Assembly (NCBI GenBank): GCA_963776935.1
Contig: CAVZOP010000006.1
Location: 186,001-250,000, forward strand
Source of the DNA: JALOLG01 sp963776935
Lineage (GTDB): Bacteria > Actinomycetota > Acidimicrobiia > Acidimicrobiales > Ilumatobacteraceae
Reading direction: 5' to 3'
Length of the DNA: 64,000 bases
The notes below the pieces were generated by a model. That model saw nothing but the letters and a program-made list of their open reading frames with translations. It had not been told where the DNA came from and did no database searches. Below are positions 10,065 through 18,609 of the stretch, in pieces; within the stretch, counting starts at the first letter, position 1, and each line of letters opens with the position of its first letter. The position numbers were made by a program, and so were the translations under genes.

Positions 10065-10227
10065 CCGTCGGGGTAAGACATTAAGGGTTGTCACCGATGT
10101 GTCAACGCAACTCGCACCGACGCCCGCCTATTGCAATCTATGAACGAAGCGTCTAGGATGAGAAAAACATCGTCTGAACTGGACTGACGCTGATGAGCGC
10201 CAACAGAAACAGACGAGGACTATTGTT

Positions 10228-10273
10228 CTCATAACCCGAAGGTCGCAGGTTCAAATCCTGCCCCCGCCCACCA
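10228..10273 (+). tRNA. 3' half of initiator tRNA (CAT), putative att core
   Basis: The segment begins with the anticodon loop CTCATAA, continues ACCCGAAGGTCGCAGG, the T-loop TTCAAAT and an acceptor 3' strand CCCCCGCC, and ends with CCA at 10271-10273. The 5' half (D arm and acceptor 5' strand) is absent; the bases before 10228 do not pair. A tRNA 3' half adjoining a tyrosine integrase is the usual attachment core of integrative elements. It cannot give a functional tRNA. Confidence 0.75.
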
Positions 10274-10277
10274 AGTG

Positions 10278-10305
10278 AAAGCCCAGGTCACAAGGCCTGG
10301 GCTTT
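10278..10305 (+). terminator. Terminator-like hairpin after the tRNA fragment
   Basis: Ten-base arms AAAGCCCAGG and CCTGGGCTTT enclose an 8-base loop directly after the tRNA 3' end. The downstream arm ends in TTT. It is the probable original tRNA terminator. Confidence 0.65.
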
Positions 10306-10403
10306 CCTCGTTGTCGGGGACGCGTCACCGGTGTCATCTACCGGCCATTGCGAGGTCGAGCCTGCTGACCTGGGATTTTATCGGTGAGCAACCCGGTAGA
10401 CGT

Positions 10404-11540
10404 CTACCGGTTGGCGGTGGCGATCATGGTGGCGAACCGGTCGGCTGCTGCCGCGCTCATGCCGGGAAGCAGGTGTTGGTAGGTGTGGATGGTGAACGCG
10501 GGGTGGGCGTGTCCGAGGCGCTCGCTGACGACTTTGACCGACTCGCCGGCTGCGACGAGGAGTGATGCGTGGGTGTGGCGCAGGTCGTGGAATCGGATCC
10601 GTGACAGCTGGGTGCCGCGCACGATGCGGTCGAAGAGTTGGGACAGTGATTGTGGGTTGAGGTAGCGGCCGGCGGGGTTGCAGAACATCCAGTCGTCGAT
10701 GCCGCTCGGGAGGCCGTCGCGTTCGAGCCGCTGCCGCCAGCGTCGGAGCAGGGTCATGGTTGCTGCGTCGAGTTCGACGGTTCGTCGGCTGGTGCGGGTC
10801 TTGACGCCGAACTCGACGGGTTGGCCACCGACGCATTGCAGTGTGCGCCGGATCGAGAGTCGTCGTGCGCCGGTGTCGAGGTCGCACCATTTGAGGCCGA
10901 CGATCTCGCCTCGGCGCATGCCGGTGTGGGCGGCCAGGTGCAGGGCGGGGTAGAGACGATGGTGCCGTGACGTGGCCAGGAAGATGGCCAGCTCCACGGC
11001 GGTCCATGATCGGGCGATCGGCCCTCCCGCGCGTGGGAGTTTCAGCTGGGCGCTGGCGGCGACGTTGCTGACGACGAGTTGCCGGTCGGCGGCCACGCCG
11101 AGGGCTGCTCGGACGATCATGTCCACTTCGAGGATCGTCTTGGGCGCGATTCCCGCTCCGTGCCGGCCGCCGGTCACCGCGAGTTGCTGGTACAAGGCTT
11201 CGAGATGGTCGACACGCAACCGTCGCAACGGGACATCGCCGATCGCGGGATTGATGTAACGCTCGATGAACCATGCGTAGCGGTATGCGGTCGTGGCTCG
11301 GACCTGGCGTCGCTTCCGTGGCAGCCACGTCTCATTGAAGAACGTGGCCACGGTGATCGGTCCGGTGACCGGTGGGCGTTGGTCGACGCGGTCACGAGTC
11401 GAGGTGTTGGCGGACCGCTTCGGCTTCATCGCGGTCGCGGCCGACGGGATGCCAGCGTCGCCGCTCCTTGCCGCTGAGGGGTCGAGGCCGTCGTAGGCGA
11501 CGACGTAGAAGCGGTCCTGGCGTTGCACGATGTACGTCAT
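10404..11540 (-). CDS. Tyrosine site-specific integrase
   Basis: Start ATG 11540 (MTYIVQRQDRFYVVAYDG). A SAM-like core-binding domain (TVATFFNETWLP) precedes the catalytic domain with Arg in HTGMRRGE, HDLRHTHAS (HxxR), LGHAHP and the nucleophile Tyr in HTYQHLLPGM. It would integrate an element at the adjacent tRNA-fMet core (10228-10273). Near residue 20 the frame seems to slip by one base at a C4 run and return about 30 codons later: the other frame reads LSGKERRRWHPVGRD, which fits the family better. These compensating indels keep the gene open but change a short stretch. Confidence 0.85.
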   Translation of the reverse strand: MTYIVQRQDRFYVVAYDGLDPSAARSGDAGIPSAATAMKPKRSANTSTRDRVDQRPPVTGPITVATFFNETWLPRKRRQVRATTAYRYAWFIERYINPAIGDVPLRRLRVDHLEALYQQLAVTGGRHGAGIAPKTILEVDMIVRAALGVAADRQLVVSNVAASAQLKLPRAGGPIARSWTAVELAIFLATSRHHRLYPALHLAAHTGMRRGEIVGLKWCDLDTGARRLSIRRTLQCVGGQPVEFGVKTRTSRRTVELDAATMTLLRRWRQRLERDGLPSGIDDWMFCNPAGRYLNPQSLSQLFDRIVRGTQLSRIRFHDLRHTHASLLVAAGESVKVVSERLGHAHPAFTIHTYQHLLPGMSAAAADRFATMIATANR

Positions 11541-11736
11541 GAGCCGATCATCGGCCAACTTCGGAACCAACCCGAAGATCACTGTCGGGCGTGGGCATGC
11601 CTAAGGGTGGTGGCGCGTCGACGAACACCGACCACACCCCTGCGTCGAAGTCGCGGGCCTTGATCGGGGCCTGACAGACCCACCCCGCGGGGGGTTGTGC
11701 CTTCGTTTGCACCGAGTGCCCCGGTGCGCGGCGGCG

Positions 11737-11770
11737 CGTGTGCGAAGCGACCTCAGCCGCTTCGCACACG
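11737..11770 (-). terminator. Perfect 13-bp hairpin after the reductase-like gene
   Basis: CGTGTGCGAAGCG (11737-11749) and its complement (11758-11770) enclose 8 bases, about 20 bases beyond the 3' end of the minus-strand gene at 11793. No T run is visible. Confidence 0.5.
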
Positions 11771-11792
11771 CACCGATAGCCACTGGGGGTAT

Positions 11793-12374
11793 CTATGCGT
11801 CTCGGACGACCTCGTAGGTGAGGAAGGCGAGGCCGTCACCGATGGTCCGGGTGCTGACGAGGCGCATGGCCTTCTTGTCGCTGGTCTCGCCGAAGAGGCG
11901 TTCGCCCGCCCCGAGCAAGACCGGGAAGACGAACAGCCGCAGCTCGTCGACCAGGTCGTGCTCGATCAGCGTGCGCCCGAGCTGATAGCTGGCGTAGACG
12001 ACGATGTCCCCGTCCAGCTCCTGCTTGAGCTTCGAGACCTCGTTCACCACGTCGCCCTGTCAGGACCGTCGAGTTGTTCCAGTCGGGGATCTTCGAGGGT
12101 CGAGGACACGACGTACTTGGGCAGGCTGTTCAACCTGTCCGCCAACTCGCCGCGTCCGGGATGGCCACCGCGCGGCGAACCACTCGTCGCTCCGCCGACC
12201 CAGCAGCAGGGCCTCGGTGCCCAGCGCCTCGTCGAGCTCGACCTTGGCCCACTCTTCGAGGTCCTTGCCCCCGAACTGGCCGAACCAGCCGCCCAGCCTG
12301 AAGCCCTCCTCACCGTCCGGGTCCTGGACGACTCCGTCGAGCGAGATGTTCGTGCTGATCACGATCTTTCCCAT
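11793..12374 (-). pseudogene. RibD/DHFR-like reductase domain protein, two frameshifts
   Basis: From ATG 12374 the frame reads MGKIVISTNISLDGVV and ALLLGRRSDEWFAARWPS. It then continues in a second frame (GELADRLNSLPKYVVSSTL) and, in a third, from 12050 (LDGDIVVYASYQLGRTLIEHDLVDELRLFVFPVLLG...GE). Together these give a complete RibD C-terminal (dihydrofolate-reductase-like) protein of about 190 residues. Such actinobacterial proteins often sit beside SigJ-type sigma genes, as here, divergently. Substrate is unknown. Confidence 0.7.
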
Positions 12375-12532
12375 TTCGGTTCTCCTGATCGTCGGCGTTG
12401 TCAGCTGTCAGTGGTGTAGACACCGCGACATCGGGAGATTGGGCGCCCACCGACCGCCCAGTTCGCCCCTCGGCCGGTGTCTGTACAGGGTGGAAGCGCG
12501 ACGACATGCGGGAAGAAGGACGACGTTGACGG

Positions 12533-13547
12533 GTGGTGACGGCCGACCTGATCTCGAGGGCGCAGGCCGGGGACGGTGACGCGTTCCGAGAGCTGACCGA
12601 GCCGCATCGCCGAGAGCTCCAGGTGCATTGCTACCGGATGCTCGGATCCTTCCAGGATGCCGAGGACGCCCTCCAAGACACGCTGCTGGCCGCCTGGCAG
12701 GGCTTCGGAGGGTTCGAGGGACGGGCCTCGCTCCGCACCTGGCTCTACCGGATCGCCACCAACCGGTGCCTCAACGCGCGTCGGTCGGCCAGCCGACGCC
12801 CGGCCAAGGAGTGGGACGTGCCCAAGGTCGAACCGCCCGAGCCGACCCGGCTCGGCGAAGTCGTCTGGCTCGAGCCGTATCCCGACGCCCTCCTCGAGGG
12901 TGCGATCGATGTGCCGCTCGGCCCGGAGGCCCGCTACGAGCAGACCGAATCCATCTCCCTGGCGTTCGTGACCGCCCTTCAGGTCCTGCCACCTCGCCAG
13001 CTCGCCGTGCTTGTCTTGCGCGATGTCCTCGGATTCCACGCCGAACGAGGTGGCCGACATGCTGGGCTCGACCGTCGAATCGGTCAACAGCGCGCTCAAG
13101 CGGGCGCGCGCCAGCTTGCAGCGACGACGGCCGCCGGCCGCCGATAGCGAACCGCCTCCCGCCCGCCGACTCACCCTCCGAGGATGCGATCGTGGCGAAG
13201 TTCGTCACGTGCGTGGGAGTCCGCCGATACTCGACGCGCTGGTGGCCCTTCTGACCGAGGACGTGTTCATGTCGATGCCGCCGATGCCCTTCGAGTACGA
13301 GGGCCGAGACGCCGTCGCCCGCTTCTGCGCCGCCATCTTCGGCTCAGGCCGGAGGTTCGACCTCGTGGCGACGCGAGCCAACGGTCAGCCGGCGTTCGGG
13401 GCATACCTGCGCGAGGCTCACGGCATCAGCCACGGGGTGGGCCTCTTCGTCCTCACCCTCACCGGCGACCAGATCTGCGCTATGACCCGCTTCGAGAACA
13501 GCGTGCTCCCATGGTTCGGGCTACCGAGATCCCTCGCGAGCCGGTAA
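12533..13547 (+). pseudogene. SigJ-like ECF sigma factor with SnoaL-like tail, frameshifted
   Basis: Region 2 is clear (FRELTEPHRRELQVHCYRML, DAEDALQDTLLAAW, SLRTWLYRIATNRCLN). After a shift near 13040 region 4 follows (NEVADMLGSTVESVNSALKR). The C-terminal SnoaL/NTF2-like domain appears as LVALLTEDVFMSMPPMPFEYEG, FDLVATRANGQPAFGAYL to TGA 13547. In 13150-13240 three frames alternate (ADSPSEDAIVAKFVT, AWESAD, IDALVALL), so several one-base shifts occur. It is an ECF41-like group, in which the tail controls activity in place of an anti-sigma factor. The divergent neighbour is a reductase-like gene. Confidence 0.75.
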
Positions 13548-13559
13548 CCAACCTCGGGC

Positions 13560-14647
13560 AACAACCGCAACGGCAGCTATCCGAAGACGGTCACGACCGA
13601 GATCGGCGAGGTCGAGCTCGAGATGCCGCGTGACCGGTTGGGGACGTTCCAGCCGGCGACGGTCCCCAAGCACGTGCGCCGCCTCGACGGTCTCACCGGG
13701 CATGTGATCTCGCTCTACGCCAAAGGGCTCACGACGGGCGACATCCAAGCTCATCTCGCTGAGATCTACGGGACCGAGATCTCGCGTGAGACGATCTCCA
13801 AGATCACCGACGCCATCGTCGACGACATGCAGGCTTGGCAGCACCGTCCGCTGGAGGCGTTGTACGCGGTGGTGTTGATCGACTGCATCGTGGTCAAGAT
13901 CCGCGGCTCGCAGGTCGCCAACCGCCCGGTCTACGTGGCGATCGGCGTCGACATGGACGGTCAACGCGACGTGTTGGGGTTGTGGTCGGTCCGTCTGGCG
14001 GGGAGGGCGCCAAGCAGTGGGCGACGATGCTCACCGAGCTCCGCAACCGCGGCGTCGCCGACGTGTTGATCGTGTGTTGCGACGGCCTCAAGGGATTGCC
14101 GGAGTCGATCCGGGCGACCTGGCCCGACGCCACCGTTCAGACATGTGTCGTGCATCTGGTGCGCAACACATTGCGTTACGTCTCCAAGAAGTACTGGTCC
14201 CAGATCACGCGTGAGATGCGCGAGATCTACACCGCCCCGTTGTTGCCGGCGGCGGAGGCGTTGTTCGTCGAGTTCGCTGAGCGCTGGCGGGATCTCTACC
14301 CGGCGATGATTGGCTCGTGGGAGTCGTCGTGGAACGAGTTCGTGCCGTTCTTGGAGTTCCCGCCCGAGCTGCGCAAGGTCGTCTACGCGACCAACGCCAT
14401 CGAGTCCTTGAACGCCCGCTTCCGCCGGGCGGTGCGACACCGCGGCCACTTCCCGAACGAACAAGCCGCGCTCAAAGTGCTCTACCTTGTCGCCAACCAC
14501 CAACGACCGAACCGGGCCGACCTCGTCGGCCACGTCAACGGCTGGAAACAGATCTTGAACGCACTCACCATCCACTACGGCGAGCGGATCACCGCAAGCT
14601 ACTGACATGAACACCACGACCGCTCACACAGAATTTCTGACAGTCCC
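13560..14647 (+). mobile_element. IS256-family element, 5'-truncated
   Basis: Transposase sequence begins without a start as NGSYPKTVTTEIGEVELEMPRD and runs to TGA 14605. The IS256 DDE residues are visible: Asp in VVLIDCIVVKIRG, Asp in VLIVCCDGLKGLPE and Glu in YATNAIESLNARFRR. About 90 N-terminal residues and the left end are gone. One G seems lost near 13983 (LGLW then VGPSGGEGAKQW), shifting the frame. The right inverted repeat is probably 14622-14647, ending TTTCTGACAGTCCC. The left side abuts the sigma gene, so the truncation is at that junction. Confidence 0.85.
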
Positions 14648-14659
14648 CTCTCGGCGACC

Positions 14660-15030
14660 GAGGGTGATCCTGTCGGCGACGCCCCGGACGCCGACGTCCA
14701 GATCTCCGAGATCGACTTCGCCTTCGAGCTGCCCGCGCGGATCCCTGCGGGAGCGTCTGTGAGACACGAACGACGGCGAACAGGGCCACGAGATCGATCT
14801 CGTGCAACTCGACCCGGGACTGACACCCGACGAGGCGATCGACCTCATCGTGAACGGCGACGGCGAGTCGATCCCCGGCGAGGAGATCAACATCCTCGGC
14901 AGGCTGTCGGCCGGCCGCACGGCCTACGTCGACGTGACGCTCGATCCCTGGCAGTACCTCGCCGTCTGCTTCTGGCGCGACACCGAACACGACGGCATCC
15001 CGCACATCTTCGAGGGGATGTCAGCGGCGC
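14660..15030 (+). pseudogene. Cupredoxin-like secreted protein, 3' fragment
   Basis: Directly after the IS256 right end, DVQISEIDFAFELPARIPAG and, after a one-base shift near 14762, DTNDGEQGHEIDLVQLDPG, GRLSAGRTAYVDVTLDPWQY and FWRDTEHDGIPHIFEGM resemble a cupredoxin-like domain found in actinobacterial lipoproteins. The signal peptide and N-terminus are missing, presumably lost where the IS element lies. Metal ligands cannot be assigned. Function unknown. Confidence 0.5.
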
Positions 15031-15219
15031 ATCAGTGCGCCCGCAGCGCCGATCGAGGCGACTCGATCAGTCAATGCGATGCGGGCAGCGACGCCGGCCG
15101 GCACGATCGACCCAGCCGCGGCCACGCAAGGCATACCGGTGCGGGTTGTCATCTCCTGCGACGGTGCCCGGCAGAATCCGAGCGGCGGGTCCCGACGCAT
15201 CCGCGGTCGGTGCAGATCG

Positions 15220-15757
15220 TCAGCGTTCCGAATCCGACTCGACGATCGCCCGCCAGTCGCGGCTGACCGGAGGCGGGACGGGACGATCGGTGCTGCGCAC
15301 GTGGTCGATCAGCTTATCGACGATGCGGACGAGTTGGTCGGCTTCACCGTCGGTGATCCCGTCGACGATGTGTCGGACCTGTACCGCCTCGCGGTGCCGC
15401 ATCTCCGCGGCCATCTCGTTGCCGATCGACGTCGTGAACAACTGCGTTCGCCTGCGGTCGTCCGGATCGACGCGGCCCTCGACCAGCCCTTTGGCGGTCA
15501 GCTGACGCACCGAGCGCGACAGCGTCATGATGTGCTGTGCGGTCTGCTCGGCGATCTCGGTCTTGGTGATCCCTGGTTACGCGTAGATCTCCCGCAGCGT
15601 CCGCCACTCGGGAAGCGAGATCCCGTACGGGATCTGCGAGTTGATGTAGAACGGCGCGCTGACGAGGTTCGTCAGGACCGTGATGGCGCGCGTCGCGGAG
15701 TGCCATCGATTCGGCCGCGGTCACATCGAGGTGCTTGGTGTTTCGTGGCGCAGTCAC
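15220..15757 (-). pseudogene. MarR-family repressor, interrupted
   Basis: The winged-helix part is complete from TKTEIAEQTAQHIMTLSRSVRQLTAKGLVEGRVDPDDRRRTQLF to the C-terminal dimer helices. Upstream, in line but after a one-base slip, lie ITVLTNLVSAPFYINSQIPYGISLPEWRTLREIYA and a TAA before PGITKTE. The start is probably the GTG at 15757. The stop and the slip may be indel errors (an AACC written as TAACC). It faces the transporter operon, and a palindrome at 15844-15861 is its likely operator. Confidence 0.7.
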
Positions 15758-15809
15758 GATGATCCTGTCTTGTTGGCGTGCTTACGGTAACGAGCGGGAA
15801 ACGATCGCG

Positions 15810-15838
15810 TTGACACGTGCCGGTCTGCGGCCTATCGT
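15810..15838 (+). promoter_or_regulatory. Promoter of the transporter-sulfatase operon
   Basis: TTGACA at 15810-15815, 17 bases, then TATCGT at 15833-15838, upstream of the binding-protein ATG at 15910. Transcription should start near 15845. Confidence 0.6.
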
Positions 15839-15843
15839 GAAGA

Positions 15844-15861
15844 TACTAACGATCGTGAGTA
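15844..15861. promoter_or_regulatory. Palindromic operator (MarR candidate)
   Basis: TACTAACGATCGTGAGTA is an 18-bp palindrome with one mismatched pair, located at the predicted transcription start and between the divergent MarR and transporter genes. Confidence 0.6.
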
Positions 15862-15909
15862 ATTTACGCCGCAACGCGTGGCACGATCGACTCACCATGG
15901 GGGTAGACA

Positions 15910-17613
15910 ATGCGACGACAGCACCTCGTGCCGATCGCGCTCCTGGCGACCTGGACCCTGGTCGCGGGTGCCTGCGGCGGCGATGACGACGCGGACACCT
16001 CGGGGGACGATGTCGCCGCCGAACCCACCGCCGAACCCACCGAACCCACCGACGCGCCGGCGGCCGATCCCACCGAACCCACCGACGAGCCGGCCGACGA
16101 ACCCGACACCACCGACGAACCCGCCACCGAACCCACCGCCGTCATGTCCGATGGCGAGTACAACCCAGTGGGCACGCTACGGATCGGCAATCGGATCGCG
16201 GTCAACACGCTGAATCCGTTCGACGACCAGACGCCGGCGACGTTCAGCTTCTACGCCTGGACCTACGAGGGGCTCGTTCGCCAGGACGTCGACGGCAGTT
16301 TCGTGCCCTGGTTGGCCGAGGGGTGGGAGGTCTCCGACGATGGGATGACCATCACCTTCACGTTGCACGACGGCGTGACCTTCCACGACGGCGAACCCTT
16401 CAACACGGACAGCGGTGAAGGCCAACATCGACTTCGTGAAGACCGGCCCGGCCGACCAGGTGATCCCACCGGTCGCCGGGCAGATGTCGAACGTCTCCGA
16501 GGTCGAGGTGATCGACGACCTCACCGTCGTGTTCCACCTCGCGACGCCAAGCCCGACACCCGTCATCACCTGGCTGGCGCGAAACTCGGGTTTTATGGTG
16601 AGCCCGAATGCGCTCGGCAACGCGGCTGCCGAGCCGATCGGCACCGGCCCGTACATCTTCAACGACGACGAGTCGAGCGCCGACCTGACCCATCTCGTAT
16701 TCGATGCAAATCCCGACTACTGGCGTCCCGCCGACGTCGGCGTCGAACGGGTCGAGATGGACGTCGTGAACGACAACCCGACCCGTCGACAGGCGTTCGA
16801 GGCGGGACAGTACGACCTCGTGACCGACAACCTGGCGCTCGGCCCCCCATCGGTCGGCCGGCAGATCATCGGCCCGGCGACGATCATCTCGTTCACGGTC
16901 GTCGACTGGCAGGGCGAGGTCATCGCCGAGTTGGCGGAGAAGGACATCCGATGTGCAATGGCCGAGGCGATGAACCGTGAAGGCATCGTCGCCCAGCTCG
17001 GCCAGTCTCCCGAGTCGGTCCGCTACCAGTACCAGGGCGATCCAGTTCGTACGCGTATATCGACGATCTCGACGTCCCGCAGTTCGACATCGAATCGGCC
17101 GTGGGGAACTACGCGGCCGCGGGTGGCGCAGGCTTCAGCTTCAACAACGGCTACCTCGGGAACACCCAGTTCGAAACGGCCTCGGTGGCCTGGGCCGGAG
17201 CGCTCAACGAGCTCGGGATCACGATGGCGAACGAGGCGCTCGACCCGCCCTCCGGTGGCGAGATGTTCGGCGCGTTCCTGGAAGCCCGCTACCCGATTCA
17301 GACGATCCCGATCAATGAGCCGAGTCCACTGCTCACACTCGCCCAGCGCGCACTTCCCGACGGCACGCTCAACCCGTCAGGCGCCGTGCCCGACGGTGTC
17401 CAAGAGCTCGTCGAGTCGGCCCTGGCCAAGAGCCCCGAGGACGCCGAGGCCGACGTGGAGGGGGCTTGGAAGATCATGCTCGAGGAGTGCATCTGGATCC
17501 CGGTGTTCGTGCTCGAGGACGGATGGGAGGCGCAGGACGCGGTGACCGGTGTGGAGCGGGTGCCGGGCATTCCGCTGCACTACTGGCCCCAGGGAGTGCG
17601 GGTCGACGGCTGA
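15910..17613 (+). pseudogene. Family 5 solute-binding lipoprotein, two frameshifts
   Basis: A lipoprotein signal (LLATWTLVAGAC) is followed by an acidic Pro/Thr/Glu-rich linker of repeated PTEPTDEPA type, then the DppA/OppA-like domain: TLNPFDDQ, YEGLVRQDVDGSFVPWLAEGWE, TITFTLHDGVTFHDG, GTGPYIF, RQAFEAGQYDL, DIRCAMAEAMNREGI. One-base shifts occur near 16415 and 17045; the last part (AGALNELGITM, DVEGAWKIMLEECIWIPVF) ends at 17613. It would deliver peptides or other organic solutes to the permeases that follow. The rest of the operon is intact, so sequencing indels are a fair explanation. Confidence 0.8.
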
Positions 17614-17649
17614 GCCGGCCTGCTCAGCCGACGTCGCGTTGCGTACCAC

Positions 17650-18609
17650 GTGCTGAAGTACCTCGCGGTCAGGATCGCAGCGGTCATCCCGCTGCTCCTT
17701 GCCGTCGCGGTCATCTCGTTCGGGTTGGTCGGTCTGCTCGAGCTGCGCGGCAGCGCAGCCGAGCAGATCCTCCAAGAGGGAGCGGGCGACCCCGCTGCCG
17801 TCGCGGCACTCGAGGCCGAGCTGGGCCTCGACAAGCCGTTGCCGATCCGGTTCCTCGACTGGCTCGGCGACGCGATCCGGCTCGACTTCGGCAACTCGCT
17901 GTTGTTCCGTGACGCCTCCGTCACGGAGCTCATCGGCGAGCGGATCTGGCCGACACTGTCGATCGTAGCGGTAGGTCTCTTGATCGGGTCGGTGGTCGGG
18001 ATCGCGTTCGGGTTGGTGTCCGCCTTGCGGCCGGGCGGGCTGGCCGACCGGTCACTGTCGGTGATGTCCGCGATGATGATCGCCACGCCCGGGTTCGTGC
18101 TCGGCCTCCTCTTGATCATCGTGTTCGCCGTGCAGCTCGGATGGTTCGAACCGACCGGGTACAGCTGGCCCGGAGAAGATGGTTGGTGGGCTTGGCTCAA
18201 GAGCCTCGTCCTTCCCGGCATCGCGCTCGCCTTCCCAATCGTCGCGGTGGTGCAACGTCAGCTGCGGTCGTCGATGACGAACGCGCTCTCGTCGCCGTAC
18301 GTCCTCGCCGCTCGCGCCCGAGGCCTTCCAACCGGGCACATCGTTCGCAGGCATGCGATGCGCAACACGATGATCCCGACCATCACCGTGATCGGGTTTC
18401 AGGCGGCAGCCGCGATCGGGCTGACGGTGGCGATCGAGCGTGTCTTCGCGATTCCGGGGATGGGTTCGCTGCTCGTCCAGGCCGTCTCCCAACGCGACAT
18501 CCCGATCGTACAGGGGAGCCTGATGGTCGCGACGCTCATCGTCGCGTTCGTCAACCTGCTCGTCGATCTCGCGTACGGCTGGCTGAACCCGAGGATCCGA
18601 CTGTCGTGA
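17650..18609 (+). CDS. DppB-type ABC transporter permease
   Basis: The 319-residue protein has six predicted membrane segments, beginning IAAVIPLLLAVAVISFGLVGLL, and the EAA loop ARARGLPTGHIVRRHAMRNTMIP that docks the ATPase. Length and layout are those of DppB/OppB permeases. Residues such as IFAIPGMGSLLVQA-like (VFAIPGMGSL) near the C-terminus are typical. It forms a heteromeric channel with the permease half of the next gene, whose GTG start overlaps its stop by four bases. Confidence 0.9.
   Translation: MLKYLAVRIAAVIPLLLAVAVISFGLVGLLELRGSAAEQILQEGAGDPAAVAALEAELGLDKPLPIRFLDWLGDAIRLDFGNSLLFRDASVTELIGERIWPTLSIVAVGLLIGSVVGIAFGLVSALRPGGLADRSLSVMSAMMIATPGFVLGLLLIIVFAVQLGWFEPTGYSWPGEDGWWAWLKSLVLPGIALAFPIVAVVQRQLRSSMTNALSSPYVLAARARGLPTGHIVRRHAMRNTMIPTITVIGFQAAAAIGLTVAIERVFAIPGMGSLLVQAVSQRDIPIVQGSLMVATLIVAFVNLLVDLAYGWLNPRIRLS

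Noticed and set aside
10378..11328. Minus-strand frame overlapping the integrase
   Set aside because: It is a shadow in another frame of the well supported tyrosine integrase.
15585..15600. In-frame TAA in the MarR gene as recoding
   Set aside because: A nearby one-base slip shows the gene is damaged or misread, and no recoding signal accompanies the TAA.
16018..16140. Repeats rich in CCGAACCCACC as a regulatory array
   Set aside because: They lie inside the binding-lipoprotein gene and encode its Pro/Thr/Glu linker.
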